From Nepenthes gracilis (taxonomy: Eukaryota; Streptophyta; Magnoliopsida; Caryophyllales; Nepenthaceae), in assembly GCA_033239525.1 (NCBI GenBank), contig BSYO01000003.1, positions 26,591,540 to 26,655,539 of the forward strand: DNA of 64,000 bases, written 5' to 3'. Positions 1 to 12,018 of this stretch are shown here, piece by piece. A program made the position numbers and the translations under genes. Within the stretch, counting starts at the first letter, position 1; each line of letters begins with the position of its first letter. The notes under the pieces were generated by a model, which had not been told where the DNA came from, ran no database searches, and saw nothing but the letters and a program-made list of their open reading frames with translations.

Positions 1-2
1 AG

Positions 3-932
3 CTAAAGCGACAGCTTGGGAAATCCTTTGCTATGAAGGATTTGGGACCAGCGAAGCAAATTCTGAAAATTAGAATTTTTTGCGACCGCAAATCAAGGAA
101 GCTATGGATGTCACAAGAGAGCTACGTGGAGAAAGTGCTTCAACGCTTCAATATGGAAAAGGCAAAATCAGTGAGCACACCGCTGGCCAATCATTTCAAG
201 CTAAGTACTCGTCAATGTCCCTCTACTGAAGATGAAAAGGCATGTATGAAAGGTATGCCCTACTCTTCAGCCGTAGGTAGCCTAATGTATGCCATGGTAT
301 GTACGAGACCGGATATAGCCTATGCTGTGGGAGTTGTTAGTCGATTTTTATCAAATCTCGATAAGGAGCATTGGTCCGCTGTAAAATGGATTTTGAAGTA
401 TCTTCGAGGAACTTCTAAGCAGTGTTTGTGCTTTGGAAGCAAAGAGCCTCTACTGGTTGGATATACTGATGCAGATATGGCGGATGATGTCGACTCATGG
501 AAGTCTACTTCAGGATATTTAGTTATGTTTGCAGGAGGAGCTGTTTCCTGGCAATCGAGATTGCAGAAATGTGTTGCTCTCTCTACTACTGAAGCGGAAT
601 TCATTGCTATTACGGAGGCAAGCAAGGAGATGCTATGGATGAAGAAATTCATTCGGGAACTTGGTCTCAAGCAAAAACGGTATGTGTTGTTTTGTGACAG
701 TTAAAGTGCAATCCATCTTAGCAAGAACTCATCTTTTCACGCCAAATCAAAGCACATTGATGTGAGATATCAATGGGTGCGGAATGTTATTGACACGGGT
801 TCATTGGTGTTGGAGAAGATCGGGACAGAGGAGAATGGATCAGATATGATGACCAAGACATTACAAAAGGGGAAGCTTGCAACTTGCTGTGCTATCGCCG
901 GGATGACGGTGTATGGCCCCACACAATCGTGA
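3..932 (+). pseudogene. Ty1/copia polyprotein, 3' part (reverse transcriptase end and RNase H), with one in-frame stop
   Basis: The reading frame is already open at the window edge, so this is the C-terminal part of a copia polyprotein whose 5' part lies outside. Recognisable in order are the end of the reverse transcriptase with the VGSLMYAMVCTRPDIAYAVG block, then RNase H with GYTDADMA, the ALSTTEAEFIA block and a CDS motif. A TAA at 702-704 interrupts the frame directly after that CDS motif. The frame then stays open, with residues still typical of the RNase H tail (HLSKNS, KHIDVRYQWV), to a TGA at 930-932. Similarity to the Tnt1/Tork group is from family knowledge. The element is inferred to be non-autonomous or dead, although a single stop makes it one of the younger copies here. 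Confidence 0.93.
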
Positions 933-1045
933 GGGGAAGTTTGTTGGGTTATGGGTCACTCCCGTGCGGGCCCATACCCACTTGATGAGGTGGGTGGAGG
1001 TTCATATCCTCACCGCATGGAGAAAGATCAAATTGAGCTCGCCAG

Positions 1046-1215
1046 ATGCTCAAGCGGATTTTCCAGTACGCCGGCCGCTCGCCGTGCGCTCGAGAGGAGC
1101 TCAAGCGGTTTTTCCAGAATGTGCCCCGCTCAATGTCCGCTCGAGAGGCGCTCAAGCGGATTTTTCAGAATATGCCCCGCTCGCTAGCCGCTCGCTAGGT
1201 GCTCGAGCGGTGGCC
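1046..1215 (+). repeat. 51-bp tandem repeat, about 3.3 units, in the copia U3
   Basis: Units start at 1046, 1097, 1148 and 1199 (partial). Each begins NNGCTCAAGCGG or GCTCGAGCGG, contains a TTTTCCAG-like core, and ends GCTCGAGAG or GCTCGCTAG. The array lies just upstream of the TATA box, so it sits in the promoter part of the LTR. The 51-bp period keeps a reading frame open by chance. Confidence 0.88.
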
Positions 1216-1260
1216 GGCGCTCGTCGCGTGCTCGACAGCGGCTCGAGCAGGCGCCAGTGA

Positions 1261-1268
1261 TATAAAAC
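1261..1268 (+). promoter_or_regulatory. TATA box of the copia LTR
   Basis: TATAAAAC lies downstream of the U3 tandem repeat and upstream of a purine-rich leader, the usual order at a U3/R border. Confidence 0.7.
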
Positions 1269-1720
1269 GCGGGACTTTCGTTTTTAGGATTATGCAATCA
1301 CTTTGAGCGCCGTTTCAGAGAAGAGAAAAGAGAGAAAAGAGAGAGAAGAAGAAGAAGAGGAAGAATTGAGCCTCCGTTCGGGTTTTCAATCAAGTTCCAG
1401 TCTTCGGTGATCCCACGTACGAAATTCTTGTTGCTGTGAAGAACGTCTCCCGGGTTCCATCTCTTCTCTTATTCTTTATACTTCTTGTACGGGCTGTCCA
1501 CAATTAGTTGATGTTGTTTTTCGTGATTTGGGGTTTGTGTAACCGATCAAATGCTGCTAGTGAAAATTTCGGACTCTGTGTCCCGTGGTTTTTCTCCCTC
1601 GTTTTATAGGGAGTTTTCCACGTAAAAATTGCGTCTTTCTTGTTTGTGTGTGCTGTTCGTGTGCTTGATATCGTCTATCACGTATTTTATCGTGGTTCAA
1701 ACAAGCTTTTAAATCTAACA

Positions 1721-2121
1721 TGGTAGAGTTACAAGTGTATCATGAATTTATTTTTTCATTACACAAATACGAGTTTCTCTTGTGTCAAATGTCTCTCGGT
1801 TTGTTTCAATCTGAACTCTCTTTCATATCTCTAGAGTGTGTCGCCTTTGGTTGCTCTATTGTTCTTTATGCTTCTTGTGAGCTGGCCTCAATGCTTCTTT
1901 ATTTAATGTCGGGGCTGAGAAGAGAAAAGAAAAAAAAAAAAAAGATTTTCGTTGTTTTTTTTTTTGGGGGGGGGGAGCCGAAAGGATCACAGTGGTGTCT
2001 CATTTTTAAGAGATAGTTGCCCAATGTAGTATTTATTCACTTTAATTGCAAATAGGTTTTTAGTTGGAAGCTTTAATAAATGAGGAGACGGAAGCATGTT
2101 ATCTTAATTTCTTGTTGACAG
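1721..2121 (+). other. Intron or unassigned sequence between the copia LTR and the first visible decarboxylase exon
   Basis: No decarboxylase exon was recognised here. The stretch contains homopolymer A, T and G runs near 1930-1975 and ends in a good splice acceptor (TTGTTGACAG, 2112-2121). It is most simply the 3' remainder of an intron into which the copia element inserted. Confidence 0.5.
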
Positions 2122-5100
2122 GATCGAAGTGCTTTGACTCAATCGTTGTCTACTGACCCGGAGTTTCTGAAAAACAAAGTAAGTTTTTTTTCCATCGTGT
2201 CTTGATAATCCTAAATGTGAGCCCTCCACGATAATAGTTATATGACAAGAACTCACTATCCACATGCATCAGAATTTTAACATGATGAAGTCATAAGCAA
2301 GGAATAGAAGCAGCATTTTTAAACCAACCAATCTACTTGGTGTCTTACAGATCTAGGCTTGCAATAATAAGTGGTATTTCATCTATTTATTCATCTGAGT
2401 TTTTGGAAACTAAATTCTGCCTATGATTGTGATATTATCCACACCATAGATGTCCCCAAGTCCGGATGGTCAAGGAGGATTGTGTTAGGCAGCTGACAAC
2501 CATCTTAAAACTTGGTCACTGGAAGTTAAGAAACCTTGTAGCCGAAGCCACTTTATTGGAATAAGACTGTTTAGTTTAATTTAGTTCTTTGCATTTAGTT
2601 CTTTGCAGCCTAACAAACTCAAACTGGGCTCTACTGCTACATCTATGTGCTGTAGGTATCAATTATATGCTAACATAACAAGCCTGCAGACTAGTAGGGA
2701 TATCATATGTTGTGTTGCCTCCATATGACATATTGATCTCATTGTGGTGCTAAGTGGTCGTCTTGTAGTCCATATGCAACCAGCCTATTATAAGTTTCTG
2801 CTTATTCAGTGTCATTGCAATCCATTTGCATAGGTAATCTTTTTACATAGAATTCATAGTTTTTTCATCCATATGCAATTTGTTGCAGGCTTCAGAGACA
2901 AAGATGGTTGTGGATTATAAGGACTGGCAAATTCCTCTTGGGCGTCGATTCAGGTTGGTTTGAACTTTTCCAGCAATTAGTTACATTCATGTACAGCTGA
3001 GAGGTGAGGAGAGATAGAGGAGGGAGAGGAAGTTACAGTTGAGATATATGGATTATTTGAAATGAGGGTTGGAATGGTTATTTCTAGATAACTGAGAATA
3101 AAAAAACTAGGGAGGTATTATTTTTTGTTATACTTTTAAGGAATTATTATTCTTACCACTAGAACAATTAAATAGTAAAATAATAATTTTATTGGGAATA
3201 AGGTAGAGATCAAATTTTTATTTCAGCCTACTGCCTACCAAATACAGTGCAAATGACTTGCTTTTGATTTAGCATTATGTGTTAAGTCATAGAACATTGA
3301 ATGCATTCTGCACAATCCTGACAAAATAAAGCAAATGAGTAGTGTGATGGAAATTGGATGAGATCTTATGAATGGAGTTACTTTATTGCTGATTAAAATA
3401 ACCCTCATTAATGGTCTTTGCTGCTATCCATTGTCCAGTAACGAGTGCTCTACTAAGATTTATGATGGGAAAATATCATAATATTATCAGCTTCTCCTGT
3501 TTTTCCAATTCTATTTTCTTTTTTTTTTTTGCTGCCCAATTTATTCTTTTTAAAAAGATATTAAGTCAAATATACCACATTTTATGTGGCATTTTAATAT
3601 ATATATATATATATGATGCCAAAAAATTTTAGAAGTGGAAAAGGTGAAAAATAAAGTTTCATTTTGGAATTCTTCTACATGATGATTTGGGCAAAATATA
3701 TGGTATTAAAATAAAAGTTGAGAATGTTATTTGAAAAAATAATAATTGAGAATTGAGTTGGAAAAAAGTAAAAAGCTGAGAATTTTTTGATAATTTCCCT
3801 GTTTTTGATTTCTCCTTTGTCTCTACTTCTTAATTAATCTATATATTTTCCTTGCCTTTTCATATATTGTAGGTAAATTATCTTGCTTTGTGTTGTACAT
3901 TCTTCATCTGCTCTCTCGTATTTCTTTTTCTATGTATCACAAAGAAGGAAAAAAAGAGCCATTACTAGTTACTATAACAAATCTGAGATTGGGGTTATAA
4001 TTTTCCCCTACTTATTCAATTCATTATTGGGTTGTAAATTTACTGTTTGGATGTTGTGAGGAGGAAAATTATTCTTATATTGAACCTTCCAAACACTTTA
4101 TACTTACTCCTACCTGCTTAATAACTCTTATCTTTGGCTGTTTAAGATTGACAATATTGAATTCTTGTGTCACAAGTCAAATTTAATGCACATGATTTTG
4201 AATTCTGTTGTGAACCCTCTAGAATGACATCAAGTGAGACACTAGAATGACTTCTGACTATTTTTTTAAATTTTAGAAGCTGTTGCTTGGATTGAGTGAA
4301 TGAATGTTGGAAGAAGATTTTCTTTGCTTACCCAAATGATGGGACAGAATTCTTTTTTTTTCACTATATGCAAAATGAACGGAGCTATTGAAATATCACT
4401 AATGAACATTATGACTGGATGCTATAGGCAAGAATTTGTCTAGTTTGGATAAAATATCACTATTTCTGCTGTTACCCTCATCTTCTGTTTTGAACTCTCT
4501 ATAATAGATGTAAACTGCCATACAGTTTTCTTTTTTTCCGGTGTGTTTTAGTTGCATTAATTAACCCCTAATATGTGTGCAGATCACTCAAGCTATGGAT
4601 AATATTGCGGTTATATGGTCAGGAAGGCCTGCAATCTTACATAAGAAATCACATAATGCTGGCTAAACAATTTGAAGATCTTGTTCATCAAGATGCTAGG
4701 TTTGAGGTAAACATGTCCTCCTGACTTTTAAAATAGTTCTGAATCGAAATCATGTTTGAATGCCTCGTTGTGTATTTTGTGGTGATTTGTATCTCACAAT
4801 TATTATCGGATGTGCAGGTGGTTGCTCCTCGGAACTTCTCGTTGGTATGTTTCCGGTTGGTGCCTCCTAATGATGATGAAAATTATGGCAATAAACTGAA
4901 CCGCAGTTTGTTGGAAGCCGTCAACTCTACTGGAAAAATATTCATTTCTCACACAGTAAGGTTTTTCTTTCTTCTTCTTTTTTTTTTTTAACTTTTTGTG
5001 CTACTTGGTCCTCTCTTTTTCAACTATAAACCTGGCTTGAACAGAGGAACAATTTTTTTTCTCAATTATGAATATTTTATACAGGTTCTGTCCAATAAAT

Positions 5101-5201
5101 ATGTATTATGCTTTGCCGTTGGAGCTCCTTTGACAGAAGAGAGGCATATAAATGCGGCATGGAAGGTCTTGCAGGAAAATGCTTCCGCCCTGCTTTTGTA
5201 G
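2122..5201 (+). CDS. Aromatic L-amino-acid decarboxylase (tyrosine/tryptophan decarboxylase or aromatic aldehyde synthase family), last five exons
   Basis: Five exons with GT-AG borders and one continuous frame: 2122-2178, 2889-2953, 4583-4706, 4818-4955 and 5085-5201 (stop TAG 5199-5201). Landmarks in order are STDPEFLKNK, VVDYKDWQIPLGRRF, LKLWIILRLYG, SYIRNHIMLAKQFEDLV, FSLVCFRLVPP, LLEAVNSTGKIFISHT and GAPLTEERHINAAWKVLQE. These are the C-terminal blocks of plant group II pyridoxal-phosphate decarboxylases, cytosolic enzymes that convert tyrosine, DOPA, phenylalanine or tryptophan to amines or, in the aldehyde synthase branch, to aldehydes. The PLP lysine and the substrate-determining residues are in missing upstream exons, so the activity cannot be assigned. 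The many introns argue for the multi-exon type rather than the intronless TYDC genes. There are no stops or frameshifts. Earlier exons either lie left of the window beyond the copia element, or the gene is 5'-truncated. Confidence 0.9.
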
Positions 5202-5734
5202 GGTAAGCGATCCGGTAAAACCTTATCTGAAGTGGTGTTGTTTATCATCTGAAGTTGATGGCATTTCATGTTATTCATCTCATGATACAAAGCTCATCAC
5301 CATTGTTGTATTGCTCTGAGTGCACTTTTCATGCAAAAACACAACTCCTTGCATTGATGCAAACATTACTCTGCACAGTAGGCAATTGCATCTATGTGCC
5401 AAGTGAGGGAGTCTTCGTAGGGTGCTAATGAAAAAATACCATGACTTCAAGTAAATCGGACATTCAGGGATACAACACAATGGCACTACTAGAGGAGACC
5501 TACTATTAGCCTTAAATGCAAGACAATGTGAAAAGTTATGTACAAATTTGCCTTACACGTCAACAAGTCAAGGTGGAACAAAGGCAACTCATGGGCTTAC
5601 TTAGGGTCCTTTCTGATTCCATAGCGACCTTGGGAATGTATCAGTATTGACTTTATCTTAATATTTTTCAAATCGGAGGGGAGTGGTTCCATCATAGTAG
5701 TGGGGTGGACCGGTTCTTTTAGTATGACACTTTC
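5202..5734 (+). other. 3' untranslated region or flank of the decarboxylase gene, no gene seen
   Basis: Sequence after the stop codon holds no recognisable coding block. It leads into gypsy-derived sequence at about 5735. Confidence 0.4.
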
Positions 5735-6126
5735 ATTTCTGTCCTGTAGGATTGCACATCCAAAAAAGCTGTCCACTTATTCTTCAAGAATGTGGTGAAG
5801 TATTGGGATCTTCCTTGGAGTATTGTGAGTGATTGTGATCCTCGCCTCACGAGGAAGTTTTAGAGGGAGCTTTTTAAGCTCTTGGGGGTCCAAATTTTAT
5901 TTTCCATGAGATTTTATCCACAAGCATGTGATCAAATAGAACCGGTGAATAGCTTGCTTGAATTATATCTCAAACATTTTGTTAGCCCCAAGGAATGGAA
6001 TTGGGCTAAACTACTTAGTGAGGCACAATTCCCATACATGCAAAGGAGTGAAGCGATGCAACGAAACCCGTTTTGAGATTGTTTTGGGACATCAACCCCT
6101 CTTCCCTTGGAACATAGTAGTGGGAT
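5735..6126 (+). pseudogene. Ty3/gypsy integrase core fragment, decayed
   Basis: The forward translation shows KAVHLFFKNVVKYWDLPWSIV, then SDCDPRLTRKF, a stop (TAG near 5861), RELFKLLGVQILFSMRFYPQ, IEPVNSLLELYLKHFV and WAKLLSEAQF. This is the order of a chromovirus-type integrase core: the second catalytic Asp in the SDxDPR block and the Glu in the block before VN are still present. Nothing else of the element is recognisable around it, and it ends where the duplicated neprosin flank begins (6162). Confidence 0.85.
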
Positions 6127-6923
6127 ACAACAGAAGATTGTCATAGATTTTATGATCAAAAGACTTGTTCAAAGTTTTATAATCAATGTAACTTTTATAT
6201 TTAAGATTTAACATAATGCTAAGCTTGTTAAATTAATTATTTAAGTTAAAATAAACTAATACTTAATTTAATTATGACTTTTTTTTACTATGATTAATCT
6301 AAATAAATTAAGTATGACCGTTATGATGCAAATAATGATTAATTTTTTTAAAGAAAATTTAAGCAATAAAATCAGTTCAATATTGGTATATTAATATATA
6401 TTTTGATATAATAATAAATTTCTTTTTAGTTGTACATAATATTAGACAGGAGGCTAAATATTAATAAAGTATCAATTTTGTTCTCTCATATCAAGTGATA
6501 TAGATAGGTCCTCCAATGTATAATTATACCATTTATAATAATATATTAAAAAAAACTTTGAAAACCAATTCTTTACAACTATTTAAAATCGTTGGCAAAT
6601 CCAAGTGTATTTTTTTAGTTTTTATTTTTTTAAAAGGATTTTCACAAAGCCAGTGGCAATGACCTCCTGCCTCTAGTGCAAGCACCAAGGCCATGAACAA
6701 CCAAAGATTGCAACACATTGTAAGATTGGAAGACTTAGTTCAAAGCTTTACGGTCAATGTAACTCATACATTCAAAGTTTAACTGGGCATGTATAGTTAT
6801 GAAGTATCTATTCGTTTATTTAATGTCAATATTTTACAAGAAAGCTTGAAACCATATTTCATAACAGTACACTAAATATAAATTTATTTAATATTTTAAA
6901 TATTTATAAGATAATTATTACAT

Positions 6924-9900
6924 TCAAGGTTTATTCGGGCCACCAAATAGGAGAACATGGCCAAATCCCTTAACAATTCCCATATCCTTAACCTTATATA
7001 TATCATAATCTGAGTACTCTTCCACATCCATAGTAGGTTCAATCTCATGTTCTCCATTTACAATTATAAAATCTTTACAATATGCATCATATCGAGGGTT
7101 TATTTTGGGACGAAAACCACTTCCCATGGGAGGATCAGGCTGGCCAGGTGGACTATAAACTTGACCTCCACATGCAACGAAAGTGCCATGCTCTGCCAAG
7201 CTAGTGAAAATCTTCTTCGGCCAAAATCCAATTAGGGTGGCATTTTCTCCAACTCCGAGCCACCAATTTCCGCTGTGTATATCCTAGTTTTATGGAAACA
7301 TCCGCCAAAAGAGTAAATCATTTACTTATAAAATGGATAGCAATGTTGGTGCTATTATAAAGTTATCTATTTGTAACTTAAAAGCCATGATTAACACCCT
7401 AAAATTAGTATCTTGATAAAATATGAACAAAATACATCAATTTAGTCGTTCCTAGTACCCTCAACATTGATTTATTTTGTATTAGACTGCCTTTTTTCAT
7501 AGAATAAAAAAAAAACAATAGAAATATTAGTATTTACCTGATAAATGAACCAACGACTAACTTTTCTAGTTTTCTTTCCTCTTATTGTGAGAGGACCATG
7601 AAAAGCAGAATCAATAGGTATATCAGCTCTGACACTTATAAATCCAGGACATAAGGTATTGAAACAATGAGATTTACCCGCCTGACAAAAAGTATGATAA
7701 TTAGAAGATAATTAAAAAATCTTATACAATCTTAACTAATTTTAGATGTTTTCTAAAAATATATTTATCCAAGTGATTACTTTATTAAGAAGTTTGCTTA
7801 CATTTAGATATGCGAAGCCATGAGTATGATTTTCCTTGTACAAAATAGGATTCACCTGAAAAATAAATGTATAAGTTATAACAATATTTACCATCAAAAT
7901 AAGTGAATAAAATATCTAAAAATCAAAAATGACCTGCTCCCTCATGTTTGATAAGGATGTATTTAGAAATTATTGTAACTCTTTATATTGTTGTTGCTAA
8001 AAATACAAAAGCAGTTTGATCCTTAATCTTGAAACATTATTAAAAATTAATAGTAATAGCGATAAAAAGTTCTAATTTTGAGCATCTCAAAATATATTTG
8101 TGATACTGCCATTCAATTGAAACATCAAATCAACATTTAGTCGACTAATATTCAAATTGGATAATAAAGGCCCAACAGCAAACCATTACCCTTCAATAGG
8201 CAATCCAAAAAGGACTATGGTTAAGGATTTTCTAGTGTTACACTCATCTTATAATTATATTTATTGCTATTTAGGGATATGATTAATTGAAACTAGAGTA
8301 TAGTAAGAATAAGTTATGTAGTTGAAGATTGATATCTAAATTTTTCAAATTTCACAATATATAAATCTTTATATTTTAAACTAGTTTTTTGAATTAGTCT
8401 TTAAGTAATGTTATACTATCAAACAACACGAACAATATCATCCACAATACTTGTACTGCAAAAAAAAAAAAAATTGTAATAAAAAATTAGTGATAAAATA
8501 TTTTATCACAAAAGACGTAAATTGTTATAGTGTTGCTTCATGCAAAAAGTTAAGTGGAGTAAATTTTCTTACCATCCATCCAACTTGTATGCTATCTAAA
8601 CCATTTTGTAATGTAATTGTCGCAGCGGTGTACTGAGAATTTTTAACAGGAAGATTGTAAACACTTAATATTCCTCCAACTCCTTTATATGTTTTTTTGC
8701 TATATGGAATGCTACTTGTACGAACAATTGCAACCTGAAATATAAAATGTGGCTCGTTATATTATTATTATGTTATACCATTCAACATTTATATTGTTAT
8801 TCAATATGGCATAGAGTGACATATAATAGTGATTAAATTACTTATAAAATCAAATTAGTACATATTTTATTTTCAACAAGTGAGATGTGAAATAGAACAT
8901 ATGCCATCTAACTACCGTCTAATAGAAGATTACCTAAGAGTGATGAGGCTTTGCAACTATCATTTATGGACCTCCTTATATCTAATGCTTATTTGGCCTA
9001 GATGTAGGTGCATTGTGAAACTCAACAATATGCATAATATAAAGCAAATCATTTTAGAAGATGGCAATCATGCATTGAAAATTGAGATAGACACTTACAT
9101 GAGTAGTATTGTTGGGTTGATAACCATTTAGTTTCAATCTTGACGCATATTCCTCTGTAAAAAACTTAATTCGAATGAGATCATCTCTTGTTATTCTTTT
9201 GATAGGAACTGTCCCTTCTGGACAACCTCCATCTTTGAAACCGAGTTTTAGCGTTTTAATGTCTGTTGAAAAAGTTTCAGATCGTATCATCTTGGGAGTA
9301 AAATTAGGTCTCATCTGAGGAAAAAGAAAGTTCATTTGATGAATTAAAGGATATTCATAGAGTATTAGTACAAAAAATTAAAAAAAAAACTGTACCAATA
9401 TATGAAACATTTTATATTATAGGTTTCGATGATGGTTAAATCTAAAATCATATCCTTGCAATATTAAACTAGATTTTTACAATTGCACTCTGTGGCCTAC
9501 TTGCTCTATAATTTAGACAACAAGAAAGAACATAATACTAACCTGAGGATAAAAATTATGATTCTTTAACAATGGATGATCAAATGCTGGTTGTTTGTAG
9601 AAATCGATACAATCATATATCTCTCCATCATCTGTCTGCAAAAAAAAAAAAAAAAATTGTTCTAGATTTTGTATGGCAAATGGTAGTATTATTTTGGTAT
9701 TTTCAAGTTGGTAGTTTTAGGTTTTCTTATAAATTTTCTTATAATGCATCCCACATTATATGTTTTGAGAAGTATTATTCATACATTTTATTCCTTTTTA
9801 TATTTTAAAGAGAAATTCTTTACAATTTTTACCAATGACTTATATATAATAGTGAAGTAACATTACCCAATAAAATTGATAACGTAAAAAATAAAAGAAT

Positions 9901-10844
9901 ATTTGACCATAATTTTAAAATTTTTGAATTTTTACATACTCATTCAGAACCGATAGTTTTAATTTTTGCCTTCTTTCAAGATAGGAAATGAAAAAAAAAA
10001 AAGGAATATAAATTTTTTTAAAAAAAAATTATTTGCCCTTTCTTGTCATCCAAATAATTTTTATTTTAATTCAAATGATTTTAGTTTTATAAGAGTTTTT
10101 TTGCACACTCTTTTAGAATTTGGGGTCTCTACCCTTCAACTGAGAGGTTGATAAGCCATTTTCAATTACAATCATTTAATTAATATTAAATAATTAAATT
10201 TTAATTTTTTTAAAAAAATAATATAATTATTTAATTAATATTAAATAGTTATTATTAAAAAAATTATATCTATATCTTTTTAGAAGGATAGCTCCCCAAT
10301 TGGCCCTTTTTCACACATTATGGGGCCAATGGTGTGTTTAACATTTAATATAGAGTACATCCACAATGTAATTTGAATAACCAATATGAAATGTGAGGTC
10401 GAGTTTTGGGCATTCATTGAATATTTAAAAATTTTTGGATGAATATATTTTGTACTATATTTACAAAACCTTTTTGATTGATTTGTACAATATTTGGTAC
10501 TATTAATTTTCGATAATTAGACACTTAGTATATGTACACAATTATTTTAAGATTTATACTAAAAGGATATTTATATGATAAAACTCATTGTTTATAAATA
10601 TTAATTTGACAATCCATTTAATCACTAAAACTCTTAGAATGAGTTGCATGGTTGCCTTACCAAATATAAAATTCATAACAACTTACATGAATTGTTTTCT
10701 CAGCCGGCTTTCTGAGAATCTTAAGTTGCTTTTTGATTTCTAATCTATCTTTTTGAGACAATCTCTTGCCATCAACTTTATAATTAATCAACAACAAATA
10801 TAGCACCACAGCATATATAACGTAACTCTTAGCATCATCTGCAT
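6924..10844 (-). pseudogene. Neprosin-domain (DUF239) gene, copy A, exon 1 frameshifted
   Basis: Seven minus-strand exons match copy B one for one: 10687-10844, 9543-9635, 9099-9314, 8573-8734, 7802-7855, 7538-7681 and 6924-7283. Exons 2-7 have the same lengths as in copy B, all phase 0, with no stops and GT-AG borders. They include [46 protein letters not shown] and GGQVYSPPGQP. Exon 1 is 2 nt longer than in copy B: an extra dinucleotide in the signal-peptide region (near 10816-10822) sends the ATG frame to a TGA within 20 codons. The frame that would join exon 2 has no ATG in exon 1. The next Met is the first codon of exon 3, which would give a protein without a signal peptide. Called a pseudogene, though very young or possibly a sequencing error. 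Confidence 0.82.
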
Positions 10845-11547
10845 CAATTATGGATATTAGAGTAACGAAATTTTGATTAATATAAATTGTGGTTTATTAA
10901 AAATACTAAAAAAATTTTCATATTATTTATTAATCATCAGAGATAGTTTAAAACTATTATCCATTGTCGAATGAGTCCTCCCATTGCAATATTCTATAGA
11001 GAGTTATTTGCATATTTAAAAAATCTATTTTTTTACGGAATGCTATCAAATCAAATGATAAAAATTATTATTAAGAGTAAGATGACTTTCTCTTAATGAT
11101 ATAAAAATTAGATCATATAATAGGAGAAATATTTCTCATTTCTTGATAATAAAGAAAGAATATGTGGCAATAAAAGAGAAATTTAATGAAACAATGTTAC
11201 TTTCTTGTCAGAATCATATAAATATTTACCATTTATAGTTTTGATCTTAAATCCATGGAACAATATGTTAGCTAAAATATGGAAGAATTGAAATCTCAAA
11301 TTGAAATAATATATGTAAATGATATGAGCTTTCTAAATAAAAACTTATAAATAGTGAATAATAAGAGCCTATTATGCACTATCTCAAAAATTTTTTATTA
11401 ATGAATAACGAAAATCCATTGAAATGTAAATTACGTATTTTGAATAATACACATGTGTTTGTGTGTGTGTGTATATATATATATATACACACATTACAAT
11501 AATAAGGTTTCCTAATAATTAATTTCATGACTTTATATATGTATATG

Positions 11548-11760
11548 TTATGCATAATGTATCAAAGTATACAAACAGATATAAATCAAATACCATTGAA
11601 GAATAACCACAGCCTTTAGGGAAGAAATTTTCAAACATGCCCAGTATGGATATGTTTTGATTTGAAAATGTCTATTTATGATTAGCATAGTAGAGTTTTC
11701 GCAATATATAATATTCATGATAATAATGAAAAAGTGCATCTATTAATTAACAAGATTTAT
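11548..11760 (-). other. Conserved upstream block of neprosin copy A
   Basis: This segment closely matches 47371-47590 upstream of copy B, better than the surrounding flank. The encoded frame (starting MHFFIII, with YCENSTML) is alike in both copies but shows no known domain, and indels shift it towards the end. It could be promoter, a 5' untranslated exon, or simply duplicated flank. Confidence 0.4.
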
Positions 11761-12018
11761 CTCTTTCAACCAAATCCTATTAGATTTTTTAATCCCAAAA
11801 AATAGAAAATAAAAATCTCACTCAATCTGCCTTTTTTTAGTAAGTGTTTGATATAGGGTCAAATGTAAGAGTTTTGGCAGTATTCTTGGATATTGTAACA
11901 TACTATAGGATTATCTAATGTTTGTGTAGGGTCACGATCGGTCTAAGTTATTACATTATTTGGTATTGAGATTATGATGTCATTATATTTTTATTTTGTA
12001 TTGAGATTATGGTACTTG

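Larger units (their letters stand above)
931..1720 (+). mobile_element. 3' LTR of the copia element, with polypurine tract
   Basis: A purine run (gaggggaag, 931-939) ends just before TGTTGGGTTATGGG at 942, a standard copia LTR start. The LTR appears to end with AATCTAACA at 1720, giving about 779 bp. Inside are a CG-rich tandem repeat (1046-1215), a TATA box (1261-1268) and a purine-rich leader (GAGAGAGAAGAAGAAG, from about 1318). The 5' partner LTR is outside the window, so the outer boundary and target-site duplication cannot be confirmed. Confidence 0.85.
6162..11990. repeat. Segmental duplication block A (paralogous to 39620-47735)
   Basis: From GACTTGTTCAAAG at 6162 onward, the sequence follows 39620 onward through the neprosin gene, its introns and its upstream flank. 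The main differences are insertions private to one copy. Left neighbours differ: gypsy integrase here, copia in block B. A related shorter motif recurs at 6731 (GACTTAGTTCAAAG), so the block edge itself contains a direct repeat about 570 bp apart. Confidence 0.88.

Noticed and set aside
913..1260. 115-codon open frame over the CG-rich copia U3
   Set aside because: The frame is open because the tandem repeat period (51 bp) is divisible by three. It lies in an LTR and shows no domain.
1721..1732. TGGTAGAGTTAC after the copia LTR considered as a primer-binding site
   Set aside because: It resembles TGGTATCAGAG only with a 3-base gap, no gag follows, and upstream coding shows this is a 3' LTR.
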